Below, piece by piece: positions 35,217 through 44,611 of a stretch of DNA of 64,000 nt. The position numbers were made by a program, and so were the translations under genes. The notes beneath the pieces were generated by a model that was not told the origin of the DNA, made no database searches, and worked only from the letters and a program-made list of their open reading frames with translations. Origin of the DNA: Natronococcus sp. AD-5 (lineage in GTDB: Archaea > Halobacteriota > Halobacteria > Halobacteriales > Natrialbaceae); assembly GCF_030734285.1 (NCBI RefSeq), contig NZ_CP132295.1, forward strand, positions 124,001 to 188,000, read 5' to 3'. Positions within the stretch are counted from its first letter, which is position 1. Every line of letters begins with the position of its first letter.

Positions 35217-38179
35217 GTAAGATCCACGACGAGGAAAGCTTTGAAAACTTCATCTCATCCCACCTCATAGAGTACAGTGGCTACGAGTATTTGTCGTCCG
35301 AGGAGTTCGACCGGGAGCGCGGGATCTTCCCCGATGTCGTCGTGTCCTTTGTTAAGGAGACGCAGCCGAAGAAGTGGGAAAAGCTCGAAACCGCATACAA
35401 GGGCAACGCACGGAAGCGCTTCCTGCAAGACCTCACAAGCGCGATGGAGGGACGAGGAACGCTGGAAATTCTCCGCCACGGCCTACGGACTACCGGAACG
35501 AAGATCGACCTCACGGCCTTCAAGCCGAACACTGGGTTGAACCCTGAAGTACAGGAACGGTACGAGGCAAACCGTCTGGGAGTCACACAGCAGTTCTATT
35601 ACTCGACGACCGATCCGAAGAAAAGCATCGACCTCGCGTTGAGCGTCAACGGAATTCCGGTGGCCACCGCGGAGTTGAAGAATAATTTCACTGACCAAAG
35701 TGTCATCGACGCAAAGGCCCAATATAAGTCCGACCGCGATCCCGGTGAACCTGCACTAAAGTTCAAGCGAGGCGCACTGGTGCACTTCGCCGTTGACCAG
35801 AACGAGGTCGAGTACACGACCGAATTAGACGGCGACGATACACACTTCCTCCCCTTTAATAAGGGCCACGACGGCGGAGCAGGGAACCCTCCACGAGAGG
35901 ATAGTCACCGGACTGCCTACCTCTGGGAAGAGGTCTGGGAGAAGGATAGCTGGATGGAGATCATTCAGCGCTTCATCGATATCGACGTAGAGGAGATTAA
36001 GAAAGACGGCATCAAGGTAGATGAGGAGGAGACGATGATTTTCCCGCGCTACCATCAGCTAGAGTGTGTCCGGCAGCTCGTAGAAAGCGCGCGGGAGAAC
36101 GGAGCCGGCGAAGACTACCTCATTCAGCACTCTACCGGGAGTGGGAAGAGTAAGTCCATTGCTTGGCTCGTCCATCGACTCGTCTCACTTCATAATGACG
36201 ACGATGAAGCGGTTTTCGATGGGGTCGTTGTCGTTACCGATCGAACGGTACTCGACGAACAGCTCCGGAATACGATCTACGAGCTCGATCATAAGACCGG
36301 TGTCGTCCACGGTATCAAGGGCGAACAGGGCTCGAAATCTGAGGAGCTCGCCGAGGCATTAGAGGCGGGTAAGCCGGTTATCATCACCACTCTTCAGACG
36401 TTCCCACACGTTATCGAACACACGCAGGGACTACCCGAGCGCGACTATGCGGTCGTGGTAGACGAGGCCCATAGTAGCCAGACCGGCGAGATGGCGAAAG
36501 AGATGAAACAGATTCTCGCAGGCCAAGATATCGATGAGGACGATGACTGGGAAGATCTCCTCGCAAAGAGCGCCGAAGCACGTGGCCAACAGGAGAATCT
36601 CAGTTTCTTCGCATTCACCGCGACACCGAAGGGGAAGACGCTCGAAGCGTTCGGTCACACTCCAGAAGATGGCGATAAGCCCGAACCGTTCCATCTCTAC
36701 TCGATGCGACAGGCTATCGAGGAGGGATTCATTCTCGACGTACTCCAGCACTACACGACCTACGATACCTTCTATAACGTCGCGAAGCTCATCGAGGAGG
36801 ATCCGCAGGTTCCACAGAAGAAGGCAGTCAAGGCCGTATCGCGCTTCTTAAAGCTTCATCCTCACAATATCTCTCAGAAGGTCGAGATCATCGTCGAGCA
36901 CTTCCGGAATCACACACAGCATAAGATCGGCGGAAAGGCAAAGGCGATGGTCGTTACGTCCTCGCGCGTCCACGCAGTTCGGTACAAGAAGGCGATCGAC
37001 GAGTACATCGACGAGAACGGGTACGATCTCAACTCGTTAGTCGCCTTTAGTGGGACCGTCGAAGACGATGGCTTCGAGTACACCGAACAGGAGATGAACG
37101 ATGGGATCAAAGAATCCGAGCTCCCGAGTAAGTTCAACACACCGGAATATCAGATCCTCGTCGTCGCCGATAAGTATCAGACGGGATTCGATCAGCCCCT
37201 CCTTCATACGATGTATGTCGATAAGAAGCTCTCCGGCATACAGGCTGTCCAGACCCTCTCTCGGCTAAACCGTACCCATCCGGGGAAGGACGATACGTTC
37301 GTGCTCGACTTCGAGAACGACAAGGAAGATATCTACGACGCGTTCCAGCCCTATTACGAGAAAACGACAGTCGAGGAGACGAGCGACCCACAACACATCT
37401 ACCAACTTGAATCAGAGCTCAATGCCTTCCAGATATATACACAGCAGGAGGTAGATCGGTTCGCGGAGGCGTTCTTTAGTCCGGAGAATAAGGGAACGGA
37501 GCAGGCCCACGCGAAGCTTAGTAGCCACATTCAGCCAGCACGCGATCGATTCATGGTCGCGAATGAGGAGACCCAGGACGAATTCCGATCGAAACTCCGC
37601 TCCTTCCTTCGCCTCTACAAATTCCAATCGCAGGTCGTCAACTACGCCGATACGACACTAGAGAAGCTCTACACGTTTGGTCGATTCCTCTACAAGGAAC
37701 TCCCAAGGGACTCGCAATCATCGCGAGTAGAGTTCAACGACGAACTCGCGCTTCAGTATTATCGGCTAGAAAAGGCGGAAGAGGGGGAAATCAAACTCAA
37801 TTCGAGTACCAGTGGAGTATCCATGCCGACGGAAACGGGTACCGGAAGTCAGGATGATGAAGAGGTAGAGCTCTCCACGATCGTCGATAAAATAAACGAA
37901 AAGCTAGGTACCGATTTCACGGAGGCCGACCAGCTCTTCCTCGATCAACTCAAAGAAGATGCGTTAGAAGACGACCATCTCCGTCGGTCGGCACAGGTAA
38001 ACAGTCGGGAGAACTTCGCGCTCGAGTTCGACGACGCTTTAACCGAGATGTTCATCGATCGAATGGACCAGAATCAGGAGCTCTTCGCTAAGTTCATGGA
38101 CAACGACGAGGTCCAAGAAGCGATCACTAAGCATCTGCGGCGGGCTGTCTACGAAGAAAGTCAAACCGCTGAGGCCTAA
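35213..38179 (+). CDS. hsdR: type I restriction-modification restriction subunit
   Basis: 988 aa. The N-terminal nuclease domain has the ELK motif (Glu154, Lys156) after SIDLALSVNG, the PD-(D/E)XK arrangement of HsdR. The SF2 translocase has Walker A STGSGKS (307-313), DEAH at 417-420, FTATPKG (motif III) and YQTGFDQPLL with SRLNRTHPG (motifs V and VI). A C-terminal helical region (from about 740) contacts the methyltransferase. The subunit translocates and cleaves unmodified DNA. All motifs look intact, so the three-gene system is probably functional. Confidence 0.95.
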   Translation: MSKIHDEESFENFISSHLIEYSGYEYLSSEEFDRERGIFPDVVVSFVKETQPKKWEKLETAYKGNARKRFLQDLTSAMEGRGTLEILRHGLRTTGTKIDLTAFKPNTGLNPEVQERYEANRLGVTQQFYYSTTDPKKSIDLALSVNGIPVATAELKNNFTDQSVIDAKAQYKSDRDPGEPALKFKRGALVHFAVDQNEVEYTTELDGDDTHFLPFNKGHDGGAGNPPREDSHRTAYLWEEVWEKDSWMEIIQRFIDIDVEEIKKDGIKVDEEETMIFPRYHQLECVRQLVESARENGAGEDYLIQHSTGSGKSKSIAWLVHRLVSLHNDDDEAVFDGVVVVTDRTVLDEQLRNTIYELDHKTGVVHGIKGEQGSKSEELAEALEAGKPVIITTLQTFPHVIEHTQGLPERDYAVVVDEAHSSQTGEMAKEMKQILAGQDIDEDDDWEDLLAKSAEARGQQENLSFFAFTATPKGKTLEAFGHTPEDGDKPEPFHLYSMRQAIEEGFILDVLQHYTTYDTFYNVAKLIEEDPQVPQKKAVKAVSRFLKLHPHNISQKVEIIVEHFRNHTQHKIGGKAKAMVVTSSRVHAVRYKKAIDEYIDENGYDLNSLVAFSGTVEDDGFEYTEQEMNDGIKESELPSKFNTPEYQILVVADKYQTGFDQPLLHTMYVDKKLSGIQAVQTLSRLNRTHPGKDDTFVLDFENDKEDIYDAFQPYYEKTTVEETSDPQHIYQLESELNAFQIYTQQEVDRFAEAFFSPENKGTEQAHAKLSSHIQPARDRFMVANEETQDEFRSKLRSFLRLYKFQSQVVNYADTTLEKLYTFGRFLYKELPRDSQSSRVEFNDELALQYYRLEKAEEGEIKLNSSTSGVSMPTETGTGSQDDEEVELSTIVDKINEKLGTDFTEADQLFLDQLKEDALEDDHLRRSAQVNSRENFALEFDDALTEMFIDRMDQNQELFAKFMDNDEVQEAITKHLRRAVYEESQTAEA

Positions 38180-38322
38180 CCTTAAAACCCGTCCTCACTC
38201 TTGAGAGATACCATGAATTTCAATTTTCTCATCTCATATCTATCTCTTTATTCAATCAAATAGCATTCCCTATATAATGGTTATCTTATTGTACTGGTAT
38301 TGCTATATGCTAGATATACTCT

Positions 38323-38964
38323 ATGCCGAAGCTCCACAAATATGCCGCGTCTAATCCGAAAGATGGCTTCTACATCTACGCGCGGCACAATGGACAGAAC
38401 GTTACTTATCAAGTGACCGCTCTTGCGAGACGTATTTTCGATCGACTCGGCTATGGCGATAATACGGAAATCACCGGCGAGATGCTCTATACGCTTCACA
38501 GACTCCGCCTCATCTATACGAATAAGTCCGGTGTCGAGCCACCGACGTCGTTCGACGAAATTACTAACGAGGTAGACGATCCTTCCTCCGCAAAACCCGA
38601 TCGGGAGCGGTTCTTCCAGACGCTTCTCGACGAGGGGAGTCTCGATCAGGAGGAGCACGAGGATCTAACGCAGTATCTCGAATCACAGGATCTCGCTTCG
38701 ACAACCGAAGACGATACTTCGGGACCATCGCCGGCAGAAGAGTGGCGACCGACGGATCCCGAGGCGACGGACGTCTACCGTGGTACAGTCGACTTCTTCA
38801 ATGACACCGGTGGTTACGGCTTCATCGACTGTCCACTTCTCGAGGAGGACGTATTTTACCACATGGAGGATATCGGAGGGCGCGATATCCAGGAAGGCAC
38901 CTCGCTCGAGTTCGTTTGGAAAAAGCGGAAAAAGGACCGCGAGCGACGCATATTTGTCGGCTAG
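38323..38964 (+). CDS. protein with C-terminal cold-shock domain
   Basis: 213 aa. The N-terminal 90 residues (PKLHKYAASNPKDGFYIYAR, then TYQVTALARRIFDRLGYGDN) are an unrecognised, probably helical DNA- or RNA-binding module. An acidic linker follows, then a cold-shock domain from about 147: YRGTVDFFNDTGGYGFIDC, DVFYHMEDIGG, the RNP motifs of haloarchaeal CspA. A basic tail (KKRKKDRERR) ends it. The next gene, a tRNase-Z-like protein, follows closely. The cold-shock part suggests RNA binding. It starts 143 bases after hsdR, in the same direction. Confidence 0.78.
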   Translation: MPKLHKYAASNPKDGFYIYARHNGQNVTYQVTALARRIFDRLGYGDNTEITGEMLYTLHRLRLIYTNKSGVEPPTSFDEITNEVDDPSSAKPDRERFFQTLLDEGSLDQEEHEDLTQYLESQDLASTTEDDTSGPSPAEEWRPTDPEATDVYRGTVDFFNDTGGYGFIDCPLLEEDVFYHMEDIGGRDIQEGTSLEFVWKKRKKDRERRIFVG

Positions 38965-39068
38965 ATGATGAGACGATAACCGAGTACAAACGGACACTTT
39001 CAAGGAATCCACTCGAGGGACGACCACCACTCGAAGCGTTTCAAGAGGCAAGATCGTATAATGGAGAT

Positions 39069-40412
39069 GTGAATATCACCTTCCTCGGGACCGGTAGCCA
39101 TTGGGCCACCGAAGAGCGTGTACCGAATACCGTCATGATCAAACGGGACTCGGAATTATTCCTCTTCGATGTGGGTGAAGGTGCACACCGTCAAATGCAT
39201 ACTCATAGTACCGGCTTTGCCATTGACGCAATCTTTCTCACCGCAACAGAAACGGATCACATCGGCGGACTCGGACCACTTTTAAAGGCACTCTCGTTAC
39301 AGGGGCGCACGAAGCGACTCGACCTCTACGTTCCCGAGAAGGGGATCGACACGATTGAATCGCTCCTCGAACTCTACGGCGACTACGAGTTTTCTATCGA
39401 CGTAGAGCCGGTCGAGGAGGGCGTCGCGTACGAGGGCGACTTATACACCATCGAAGCGTTTCGGACCGATGCAGACGGCCGTCGGCGCGGCTACGTCGTA
39501 ACAGAACCGCCACGACGAGGTGCATTTAATCGTCCCCTCGCGGAAGAGCTCGGTGTCCTACCGGGTCCCGATTTCGGTCGGCTCTGTGATGGCGAAATAG
39601 TAACAACCGAAGATGGGCAGGAAATCGATCCACGATTAGTCGTCGGCGATCCGACGCCAGGACGAAAGCTCGTCTATACCGGCGATGTCGCGACTCCGGA
39701 GGAAATTCCAGAAGTAGCACGAGATGCCGATCTCCTCATTCATGAAGCGGCCTACCTCGATGGGCAGACCGATGTCTCCGATCATGCAACCGCGAAGGTC
39801 GCCGGCGAAATAGCGCAGAAGGCAGGGGTAGATGAGCTCGTCCTTACAAATATCGCGCCGATATCCGAGATGTGGACGAGTCAGCTCGAGAAGCAAGCAG
39901 CGACGAAATTCGATGGCGAGATTCAACTCGCAACCGATGGGGCCTCGCTGAGTCTACCCGCTCCGGAATCACCGGATCCGCCGGTAGTAGGTTCGACTAT
40001 TGATTACGGGGATTCAGTAGGTCCATCCGATCTTCAGGAAGGAATGTATATTCGGCTAACCGTCGATCGGGACAAAAGCTCGGGCGAGGGGCTTTCCAAA
40101 AATGCCTCAGTTCATATCCAAGATGGCGGAAATAATGTCAATGAGGAAACAACAGTAAAAGTAGTGTCCGAGGAAGCGGGCTATGTGAAAGCCGAGATCG
40201 AAACCCCTCCGCCCGGCGAGACGGTACATCCATTCAACCCTACGTCATCCGAATCGAGTAAATCAAAGCGACGCTCCTCACGGTCACGAAAAGGTTCCTC
40301 AACCAAATCACAGAAGAGGTCATCGAATCAAAAGCGCATTCAAAGCGGATCGAATCCATTCAAAAGTGGGAGTTCAGAGCATCTCCGTAACTTAGTCCGA
40401 AAAAAGCAGTGA
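39069..40412 (+). CDS. tRNase-Z-like metallo-beta-lactamase protein with lost metal ligands and TRAM-like tail
   Basis: 447 aa from GTG 39069; a TTG at 38916 would overlap the cold-shock gene. The fold reads as RNase Z: NITFLGTGSHW, LFLFDVGEGAHRQM, GRKLVYTGDVATP, LLIHEAAYLDG, SDHATAK. The canonical HxHxDH is AxExDH (ATETDH, codons 39243-39260), and the LTH motif is LTN (Asn at 39849), so three His ligands are missing while Asp, the remaining His residues and the lactamase scaffold are kept. Residues about 320-385 look TRAM-like (GPSDLQEGMYIRLTVDRD), followed by a Ser/Lys/Arg-rich tail. It may bind RNA without cutting, or use another chemistry. Confidence 0.75.
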   Translation: MNITFLGTGSHWATEERVPNTVMIKRDSELFLFDVGEGAHRQMHTHSTGFAIDAIFLTATETDHIGGLGPLLKALSLQGRTKRLDLYVPEKGIDTIESLLELYGDYEFSIDVEPVEEGVAYEGDLYTIEAFRTDADGRRRGYVVTEPPRRGAFNRPLAEELGVLPGPDFGRLCDGEIVTTEDGQEIDPRLVVGDPTPGRKLVYTGDVATPEEIPEVARDADLLIHEAAYLDGQTDVSDHATAKVAGEIAQKAGVDELVLTNIAPISEMWTSQLEKQAATKFDGEIQLATDGASLSLPAPESPDPPVVGSTIDYGDSVGPSDLQEGMYIRLTVDRDKSSGEGLSKNASVHIQDGGNNVNEETTVKVVSEEAGYVKAEIETPPPGETVHPFNPTSSESSKSKRRSSRSRKGSSTKSQKRSSNQKRIQSGSNPFKSGSSEHLRNLVRKKQ

Positions 40413-40460
40413 ACTCTTCGGGGATAATGAATAAGCATATTGAAAATAGAGTGGACTGTA

Positions 40461-40877
40461 ATGGCCGCCTCGAAAGTCTTCACGCAGACACAGCCAACAT
40501 CCCATGAACTCGCACAAGTAATTACGGCGCTCGACGAAACACAGCCCGAGCTCTACCACGTGCAATGGGAGAGCGAGGATCGAAATCACAATACTACGTA
40601 TGATGTCGAGGAGTTTCGGTTCGGGAATGGACCGAAGATTAAAATTCGGGGGCAGATCGAACGGGCGGGTGGACGAGCAGAGTATCTTATCGATTCGAAT
40701 CCATCGGGTCAACCGCAGGTCGTGCATCTCCGGAAAGACGGCTATCAGGATCGAAGTCGCCTCGTCGAGATTCGCATTCTCTCGGACGATGTTCATTGGC
40801 GGCATAAGCTACAGTATGTGAGCGACGAGATCCGACAGAAGTTGAATTTCCCGACACCCGGACTTGAACGGTCGTAG
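40461..40877 (+). CDS. unrecognised 138-aa protein downstream of the tRNase-Z-like gene
   Basis: 138 aa from ATG 40461. Sequence pieces: TQPTSHELAQVITALDE, QPELYHVQWESEDRN, DRSRLVEIRILSDDVHWRH, KLQYVSDEIRQKL. It appears alpha/beta with no motif I know. It follows the tRNase-Z-like gene by about 50 bases in the same direction and could be the third member of that group. Confidence 0.6.
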   Translation: MAASKVFTQTQPTSHELAQVITALDETQPELYHVQWESEDRNHNTTYDVEEFRFGNGPKIKIRGQIERAGGRAEYLIDSNPSGQPQVVHLRKDGYQDRSRLVEIRILSDDVHWRHKLQYVSDEIRQKLNFPTPGLERS

Positions 40878-41078
40878 CAGAGGTGCCGATATAGAGTAAA
40901 CATCGATCACCTTGAGAGTAAATAAAGATCTACTGTCGTTCTTAACGCGCACGTACTAAGCCTTTCTACGTCGGAGGTAGGAACAACGAGATCGATACTA
41001 TCGAACCGAGGAATCGTATGCAAGGAAGGGAGTAGTAATCTATGGCACTACCCTAACTAATCTCTCGTCATTACCGAT

Positions 41079-41324
41079 TCAATTCGAGTTCCGGAAATCC
41101 CACCTATAGATACTAGTAGACTCGATTTCCGGAATCGTGCTCACCTCGAGTCCCTCTTCGATTACGTTCTGTAGTCCGGTATTTTGCCAGCGGTAGCCGC
41201 GCCCCTCTCGAGATTTATCGACACAGCCTCGATCGACGAGATCGGTGAGAACGTTTCGAATTTGCCGTTCGCCGATCTCGATCTCGGGATGGTCGACGAG
41301 CTCCGTCGTTCGCCAGGAGTCCAT
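41079..41324 (-). pseudogene. winged-helix fragment
   Basis: An 81-codon frame (ELVDHPEIEIGERQIRNVLT, LVDRGCVDKSREGRGYRW) has the recognition helix and wing of a MarR-like protein. Upstream, in another frame on the same strand, VYVHTNTLPDWVPIADEP reads like the missing N-terminal part, so the gene probably carries a frameshift near 41325-41345. Identity beyond HTH is not known. Confidence 0.45.
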
Positions 41325-41444
41325 CTCGGTTCGTCTGCGATCGGGACCCAGTCCGGAAGCGTGTTCGTATGGACATAGACGGTCGCCCCGCCGCCATCGC
41401 GTCCGAATCGCCCTCAAGCTTGGCTAGCTCCGCTCATCCTCTCG

Positions 41445-41711
41445 ATGCTCGACTACACGGAGAAGATGTGTATCGACGGGAACGCACTCCGGGTACTTGA
41501 ACTGGACGCCTACCCGTCGATGGACGACGTCCACCAGTACGAACAACTGTGCCGAGACGTTCGCGCCGAGTTTCCAACCCTGAGCGAGGAACTCGACCCA
41601 TTCCATCTCCACTGGGTGGTGTTCGATTGGCAGCGCTCGAGCACCCAGAACGGAGACACGGCGGTAGAATCTCAAACACAACCCAGTCAGGTTACTCGCC
41701 ACGAAGCCTAG
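41445..41711 (+). CDS. small hypothetical protein
   Basis: 88 aa, starting MLDYTEKMCIDGNALRVLEL. The pattern DAYPSMDDVHQYEQLCRDV and DPFHLHWVVFDWQR suggests a real folded haloarchaeal protein, but I do not recognise it. The C-terminal 25 residues are low-complexity. It is divergent from the winged-helix fragment. Confidence 0.45.
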   Translation: MLDYTEKMCIDGNALRVLELDAYPSMDDVHQYEQLCRDVRAEFPTLSEELDPFHLHWVVFDWQRSSTQNGDTAVESQTQPSQVTRHEA

Positions 41712-42107
41712 TTCGATGCTGCATTGCGCGATGTCATTGAGATCGAGTCGGTAGTCGATTCGCTCGTGTAAGAGTCAACCAAGAAGCAATCTGAGAATAG
41801 CCGTTTTGCTAAGGGGTGAGAATAGATCGTGTTTACCGCTGCAACCGCTCTCTGATACAGTCACGTATTCGCAGTTCTGGAGATCGTCACGTGTGATCTC
41901 TTGAGGCGACGCTAGAGATATAACACCGCACACTCTCCGTCATAGTGTCACTTATCAAATGATGAACGCGGAGGATGGCAGTACTTTTACGATGTACGGA
42001 ATCGACTACGACACTACTTTATCCAAGACAACTGAGAGAATCTATAATCATCTGATAAAAATATAACAAGAGATACTTTTTTATGGATTTCCTGTATCTA
42101 AGTAGCC
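41712..42107. other. intergenic, AT-rich upstream region
   Basis: No gene found. The last 60 bases (ATAAAAATATAAC, then ACTTTTTTATGG) contain A/T boxes suitable for the promoter of the gene at 42108. Confidence 0.4.
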
Positions 42108-42881
42108 ATGACACGAATTCGACAGATTGACGATCTTGTGGTGCTTGGACGTGCAGCACCGGAGCCTATTTCCGACGGACGGCACACAGTCTGCCTCGGT
42201 GGATACTCAGATACATTGGGATATGTCCGTCTCTACCCGACACAAAAGCGGATGAAAGAATTACAGCGCTGGAATGTCGTTTCAGTCCCTGTTGAGTCTG
42301 CTGCCCCGAACGATACACGCGATGAGAGCTACAAAATCGCTGGATCAAAAGACGAGTGGGACATCCTGCACCGGAAGATTGAGAAGATTGGTAGTTTGAC
42401 AAAATCTGAGCAAATACAACTCTGCGAGAAACTTGGTGTCGATTGTCGACATCGACTGAATGAGAATCACATCAGTCTCGGGATGGTTAAACCAGCGGCC
42501 ATTCACGGCTGTCAGCTGAAACCTCAAGACGATCCAACGTATCAGGTGACTCTGACTGGTGAGCGCCAAGAGGGAAAGTCCGAGTATCCATACAAGCTAT
42601 ATATCGAATACGAATGTGAGAATTGCCTCGCGAAGAATCCCCACAACCAATCGTGTATTGAATGGGGCGTGTATCAGTATTGGAATAAGAACGATGATCC
42701 AGAGGGCGTCATTGATGCACTTTGGCTCAATGATGATGATGCTCACCACTATTTTTTCATCGGGAACCTCAACCATCACCGAACTACGTATATAATCATA
42801 AGCGTGCTTCGATTCAAGGAGCAAGATATGTTGATTGCAGGTGTGAATACCCCCTCTCAGCCCGGGTTAGATTCGTTTTGA
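42108..42881 (+). CDS. unrecognised 257-aa protein with cysteine cluster
   Basis: Begins MTRIRQIDDLVVLGRAAPEP, then ISDGRHTVCLGGYSDTLG and YVRLYPTQKRMKELQRWNVV. A segment CENCLAKNPHNQSC (about residues 170-183) gives C-x2-C-x10-C, a possible zinc site. The C-terminus has HHYFFIGNLNHHRTTYIIIS. The pattern SDGRHTVCLGGY near the start looks conserved, but I cannot name the family. It is an intact gene in an AT-rich setting and followed by an ASCH-like gene in the same direction. Confidence 0.65.
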   Translation: MTRIRQIDDLVVLGRAAPEPISDGRHTVCLGGYSDTLGYVRLYPTQKRMKELQRWNVVSVPVESAAPNDTRDESYKIAGSKDEWDILHRKIEKIGSLTKSEQIQLCEKLGVDCRHRLNENHISLGMVKPAAIHGCQLKPQDDPTYQVTLTGERQEGKSEYPYKLYIEYECENCLAKNPHNQSCIEWGVYQYWNKNDDPEGVIDALWLNDDDAHHYFFIGNLNHHRTTYIIISVLRFKEQDMLIAGVNTPSQPGLDSF

Positions 42882-42944
42882 TCCCTTCGATCTAAGATTT
42901 CCGATACATAGGAATTATCATGCCCCGGCTAGGTGGATAACATA

Positions 42945-43280
42945 ATGACAGAAGCTACATCATCCGGGATAGTTGGTCCCATCATCTTCGCAAACCAGAT
43001 CGCCCGGAATCAACTCATTGAACACGGTGAGGTCGTAACGTTCCGGAAATCACAGCGAACGACCGGCGATACCTGGTGGCGTGAGTCACGCCTCGGTCCA
43101 AAACAGGGTGATGTCCTAGTTGAAGAGATTGGCCGGGTAGATCCGCGTGAAGTCGCTGATCTTGATCAATACCTAGGTCTGAGCGGCTTCGAGTCGGTTT
43201 CAGCTTGGCAGACCGCGATGAAGGATCTGAACGGTTCACTCCCCGCTCAGGGGTATCTCTACAAGGTCACTCAGTCATAA
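42945..43280 (+). CDS. ASCH-like small protein
   Basis: 111 aa from ATG 42945. The pattern VVTFRKSQRTTGDTWWRESR, GDVLVEEIGRVDP, then SGFESVSAWQTAMKDLNG and GYLYKV follows the ASCH fold: a TxRk start, a beta core and a helix with a G(F)xS-W motif. ASCH proteins read or process modified nucleotides. It follows the cysteine-containing gene by 63 bases and may be its partner. Confidence 0.55.
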   Translation: MTEATSSGIVGPIIFANQIARNQLIEHGEVVTFRKSQRTTGDTWWRESRLGPKQGDVLVEEIGRVDPREVADLDQYLGLSGFESVSAWQTAMKDLNGSLPAQGYLYKVTQS

Positions 43281-43380
43281 CTGCAACGCTCTTGTGGAGG
43301 AGATTGTTAGTAGCGATAGCCCGTCCCGTTCTGGACCAACTGAAGCACCATCGCAGCTGATGATGACTGCTTTCTCCGCG

Positions 43381-43665
43381 TACCATAGTCGGTCAGTATG
43401 ACAGCAAAATCAGTGGAGGGGTCTCCACCAACAATGTGCTTTCAAAGAGCATAGCGGATAATATTGGCCACTACATCACTGAATCCCGGCAATACTAACT
43501 CATCCAGACAGCCCTCACCCAACTGCTCGCCTTGGTACGTCCGATTCTTATCGTTGATAGCAACGTGAACGTCGTACCCATGCTGCTGTCCTAGCTGCAC
43601 GAGATACCACGGAATCTACGTATGTACCCGTCCATCATCGGCATCACTCACTTACTCAGTATCAG
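43381..43665 (-). pseudogene. decayed restriction-nuclease-like gene
   Basis: On the minus strand one frame reads DDGRVHT, stop, IPWYLVQLGQQHGYDVHVAIND, then KNRTYQGEQLGEGCLDELVL and PGFSDVV. The pairing of an H-T-x-I-x-W-x-L-x-x-L-G-x-x-x-G-Y-D-V start with a later acidic motif is typical of restriction-type nucleases of plasmid and phage origin. Stops interrupt it, so it is a remnant. Confidence 0.4.
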
Positions 43666-43804
43666 TCTCTGTTCAGAATGACCCACAACCGATTCCTCAG
43701 CCTGGAGGTCCTGAAACGCCTCCTCGTCAGAGTTGTATTCCGTAAGTAGCGAACTCCTCAGTTTGTGAGATCTATGGGCTTCGTTCTACTGTGCGACCGT
43801 TATC

Positions 43805-43933
43805 TTAGGGAAAATATAAATTCTGAGGGACTACTTTTTGGTGGCTTATTCGGAGATGAAGTCGGAATTCTTCACCATGAGGAGCCGTGAATTCACACAT
43901 TGGACAGGTGTATTCCTGTTGATCGGTCGCCAT
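43805..43933 (-). CDS. 42-aa C2H2 zinc-finger protein
   Basis: From ATG 43933: MATDQQEYTCPMCEFTAPHG, EEFRLHLRISHQKV. The C-x2-C-x12-H-x4-H spacing is a C2H2 zinc finger. The preceding in-frame codons to 44005 look non-coding. Small single-finger proteins like this are common in haloarchaea and usually unassigned. Confidence 0.6.
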   Translation of the reverse strand: MATDQQEYTCPMCEFTAPHGEEFRLHLRISHQKVVPQNLYFP

Positions 43934-44143
43934 CCTCAACTCGGATGCTTCTGAACTGAATAGCAGTCCAGAGTTCGTGGTTTCACCGGAATACTGGGGC
44001 ATCATCGTAGTGCTTGATGCTTGATAGTAAATCTATTTCTAGGAGGGCTGAGTAGAGGTTTCTATCAGTATCGACCGGTATATAGCGGAATCGAGTAGAG
44101 ATGTACTTGCCGTTAAGAGCGACAAAATGTTCTCTCCTGCCGT

Positions 44144-44611
44144 TTACGGGTAAGAGGAACGCGATGATGTCCAAAATCCTTCCTGCCGAGCTTCGATTTC
44201 CTGGAGTACCATCGAGAGGACGTCGCGCCAATCCGGGGCATGTGATGCATCGTCGCCGGGCGTTGGTGCATCGGGCCCAGGATGAACGTGATCACGCGTA
44301 TTGTGATCCGAAGGGTGTCGATCCCACCGGTGATCGAACATTCCCTCATCGTGCTCTTCGTGGTAGTGGAGCGAGAAGTCCCCGTTCTCGAACCACACGA
44401 TCTCCAGGCGGGCCGTCTGAACACTACTCGGATAGAAGCGAAGATCATAGACACACACCAATCGATCCGGTGCGAACTCTGGTTGCGCTTCGATCTGATC
44501 GAATCGATCGTCAGTAGACAGGCGGCTCGCGATGACGTCGAGCCGATCAAAATCAACCGGCGCACCGCCGATGTCGTCAGGCGTTTCTGTTCCGTCGCTC
44601 CCGTCGGTCAT
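44144..44611 (-). CDS. TumE/DUF6516-like protein, possible toxin
   Basis: 155 aa. The central motif HYHEEHDEGMFDHRWDRHPS, then DHNTRDHVHP matches the pattern of TumE-like (DUF6516) proteins, a YH motif, RWD and a final H-x-H. It follows with four bases of overlap the winged-helix gene on the same strand, an arrangement shared with TumE/TumA-type pairs. Catalytic chemistry is not known to me. Confidence 0.65.
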   Translation of the reverse strand: MTDGSDGTETPDDIGGAPVDFDRLDVIASRLSTDDRFDQIEAQPEFAPDRLVCVYDLRFYPSSVQTARLEIVWFENGDFSLHYHEEHDEGMFDHRWDRHPSDHNTRDHVHPGPDAPTPGDDASHAPDWRDVLSMVLQEIEARQEGFWTSSRSSYP

